Assembly: GCF_002847445.1 (NCBI RefSeq)
Contig: NZ_CP025430.1
Span: 2,170,001 to 2,234,000, forward strand
Direction of reading: 5' to 3'
Origin: Paracoccus zhejiangensis
Lineage (GTDB): Bacteria; Pseudomonadota; Alphaproteobacteria; Rhodobacterales; Rhodobacteraceae
Length of the DNA stretch: 64,000 nt
The position numbers were made by a program, and so were the translations under genes. The notes beneath the pieces are model-generated. The model worked only from the letters and a program-made list of their open reading frames with translations. It searched no databases and was not told the origin of the DNA. This document shows positions 63,372 through 64,000 of this stretch, piece after piece; the stretch's first letter is position 1; every line of letters starts with the position of its first letter.

Positions 63372-64000
63372 ATGAAGCTCGTCGTGATCAACCCGAATTC
63401 CACCCAATCCATGACCGACAAGATCCTGGAATCCGCCCGCGCCGCCGCCGCTGACGGTGTTGTCGTCGAGGGCCGCACCGCCCATGGCGCGCCGGCCAGC
63501 ATCGAGGGCCACTATGACGAGGTAATGGCCGCCGCCCACCTGCTGCGCGAGGTTCAGCAGGCCGAGGCCGAGGCCGCCGATGCCATCGTTGTCGCCTGTT
63601 TCGACGATCCGGCCATCGGTGCCTGCCGCGAGATCGCCACCGGCCCGGTCATCGGCATCTGCGAGGCTGGCATCAAGGCCGCCAGCATGATCGCCACGTC
63701 CTTCAGCATCGTGACCACGCTGCCCCGCTCTGTCCCGGTGATCGAGGAACTGGTCCGCCGCTATGGCCTCGACCACCAATGCCGCAAGGTCCGTTCGGCC
63801 GCCATCCCGGTGCTGGCGCTGGAGGAGCCCGGCTCGAACGCCCGGCAACTGGTGCGCGACGAGATCCTGCGCGCCATCGAAGAGGACAATTGCGAGGCGG
63901 TGGTGCTGGGCTGCGCCGGCATGTCTGACCTGACCGAATGGCTGAGCGTGGAGACCGGCATCCCGGTGATCGACGGCGTGACCGTGGCCACCAAGTTCGC
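63372..64000 (+). CDS. Asp/Glu/hydantoin racemase family protein (3' end outside window)
   Basis: The 5' 209 codons of a cofactor-independent racemase; the frame is open at the window edge. It starts MKLVVINPNSTQSMTDKI, the family N-terminus. The two catalytic cysteines are visible in VVACFDDPAIG near 73-83 and VVLGCAGMSDL near 178-188. The family includes hydantoin and allantoin racemases, so a role in hydantoin or purine breakdown under the divergent GntR regulator is plausible. CTGGAGGA precedes the ATG. Confidence 0.88.
   Translation, partial: MKLVVINPNSTQSMTDKILESARAAAADGVVVEGRTAHGAPASIEGHYDEVMAAAHLLREVQQAEAEAADAIVVACFDDPAIGACREIATGPVIGICEAGIKAASMIATSFSIVTTLPRSVPVIEELVRRYGLDHQCRKVRSAAIPVLALEEPGSNARQLVRDEILRAIEEDNCEAVVLGCAGMSDLTEWLSVETGIPVIDGVTVATKF

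Overview
This is a GC-rich stretch of an alphaproteobacterial chromosome, most likely from Rhodobacteraceae/Paracoccaceae (Paracoccus-like). That placement rests on a GcrA cell-cycle regulator, a Hint-domain exported protein, MnmD/NudC/EttA homologues of the expected style, an intergenic element that I recall as common in this family, and densely packed genes with ATGA/GTGA start-stop overlaps. I see no integrase, transposase, prophage or CRISPR array. No database search was possible; family names come from motifs and recognised sequence.

Layout. 1-0.9 kb: 3' part of pckA. 1.1-5 kb: an RTX-type family I.3 lipase facing a Tat-exported PhoX phosphatase that has a Pho box upstream. 5-9.7 kb: a minus-strand run argD - nitrile hydratase alpha - beta - accessory - argF - small-molecule kinase, in which a cobalt-type nitrile hydratase sits inside an arginine biosynthesis operon. 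9.8-13.7 kb: orphan ABC-2 permease, gcrA, nudC and a Hint-domain protein. 14-24.9 kb: metG, arginase, tRNA-Leu(UAA), a YcaQ-like protein, an MTA/SAH nucleosidase-like protein, an ABC exporter, a CAP-domain lipoprotein, a LysM protein, an acyl-CoA synthetase, an HNH protein and a DsbA-like protein. 25-28.4 kb: small exported proteins, a 568-bp repeat-filled intergenic region and ettA. 28.4-39.8 kb: sulfotransferase, rimO, an ABC-2 exporter, gabT, rhomboid, a split MnmC pair (mnmD plus FAD oxidoreductase), DUF4202 and a CbiX-like protein.

39.9-48.5 kb is the most coherent system: nine tightly packed genes that look like a tryptophan/anthranilate operon. It holds a bifunctional anthraniloyl-CoA monooxygenase/reductase, an SDR, a MarR regulator, an enoyl-CoA hydratase, an acyl-CoA dehydrogenase, a 4HBT thioesterase, a RidA-like protein, an aryl-CoA ligase and tryptophan 2,3-dioxygenase. 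Kynureninase and an alpha/beta-hydrolase kynurenine formamidase lie divergently about 9 kb downstream. Together they would carry L-tryptophan through N-formylkynurenine, kynurenine and anthranilate to anthraniloyl-CoA, followed by dearomatisation and beta-oxidation-like steps.

48.5-64 kb: a BadF/NAG-kinase-type ATPase, a GNAT, a CinA-like protein, methionine aminopeptidase, an RND efflux pump with two adaptor subunits, an aldo/keto reductase, a YbaK editing protein, a lytic transglycosylase, and a GntR regulator divergent from a hydantoin/Asp-Glu racemase that runs off the window end, with a perfect 16-bp palindrome between them.
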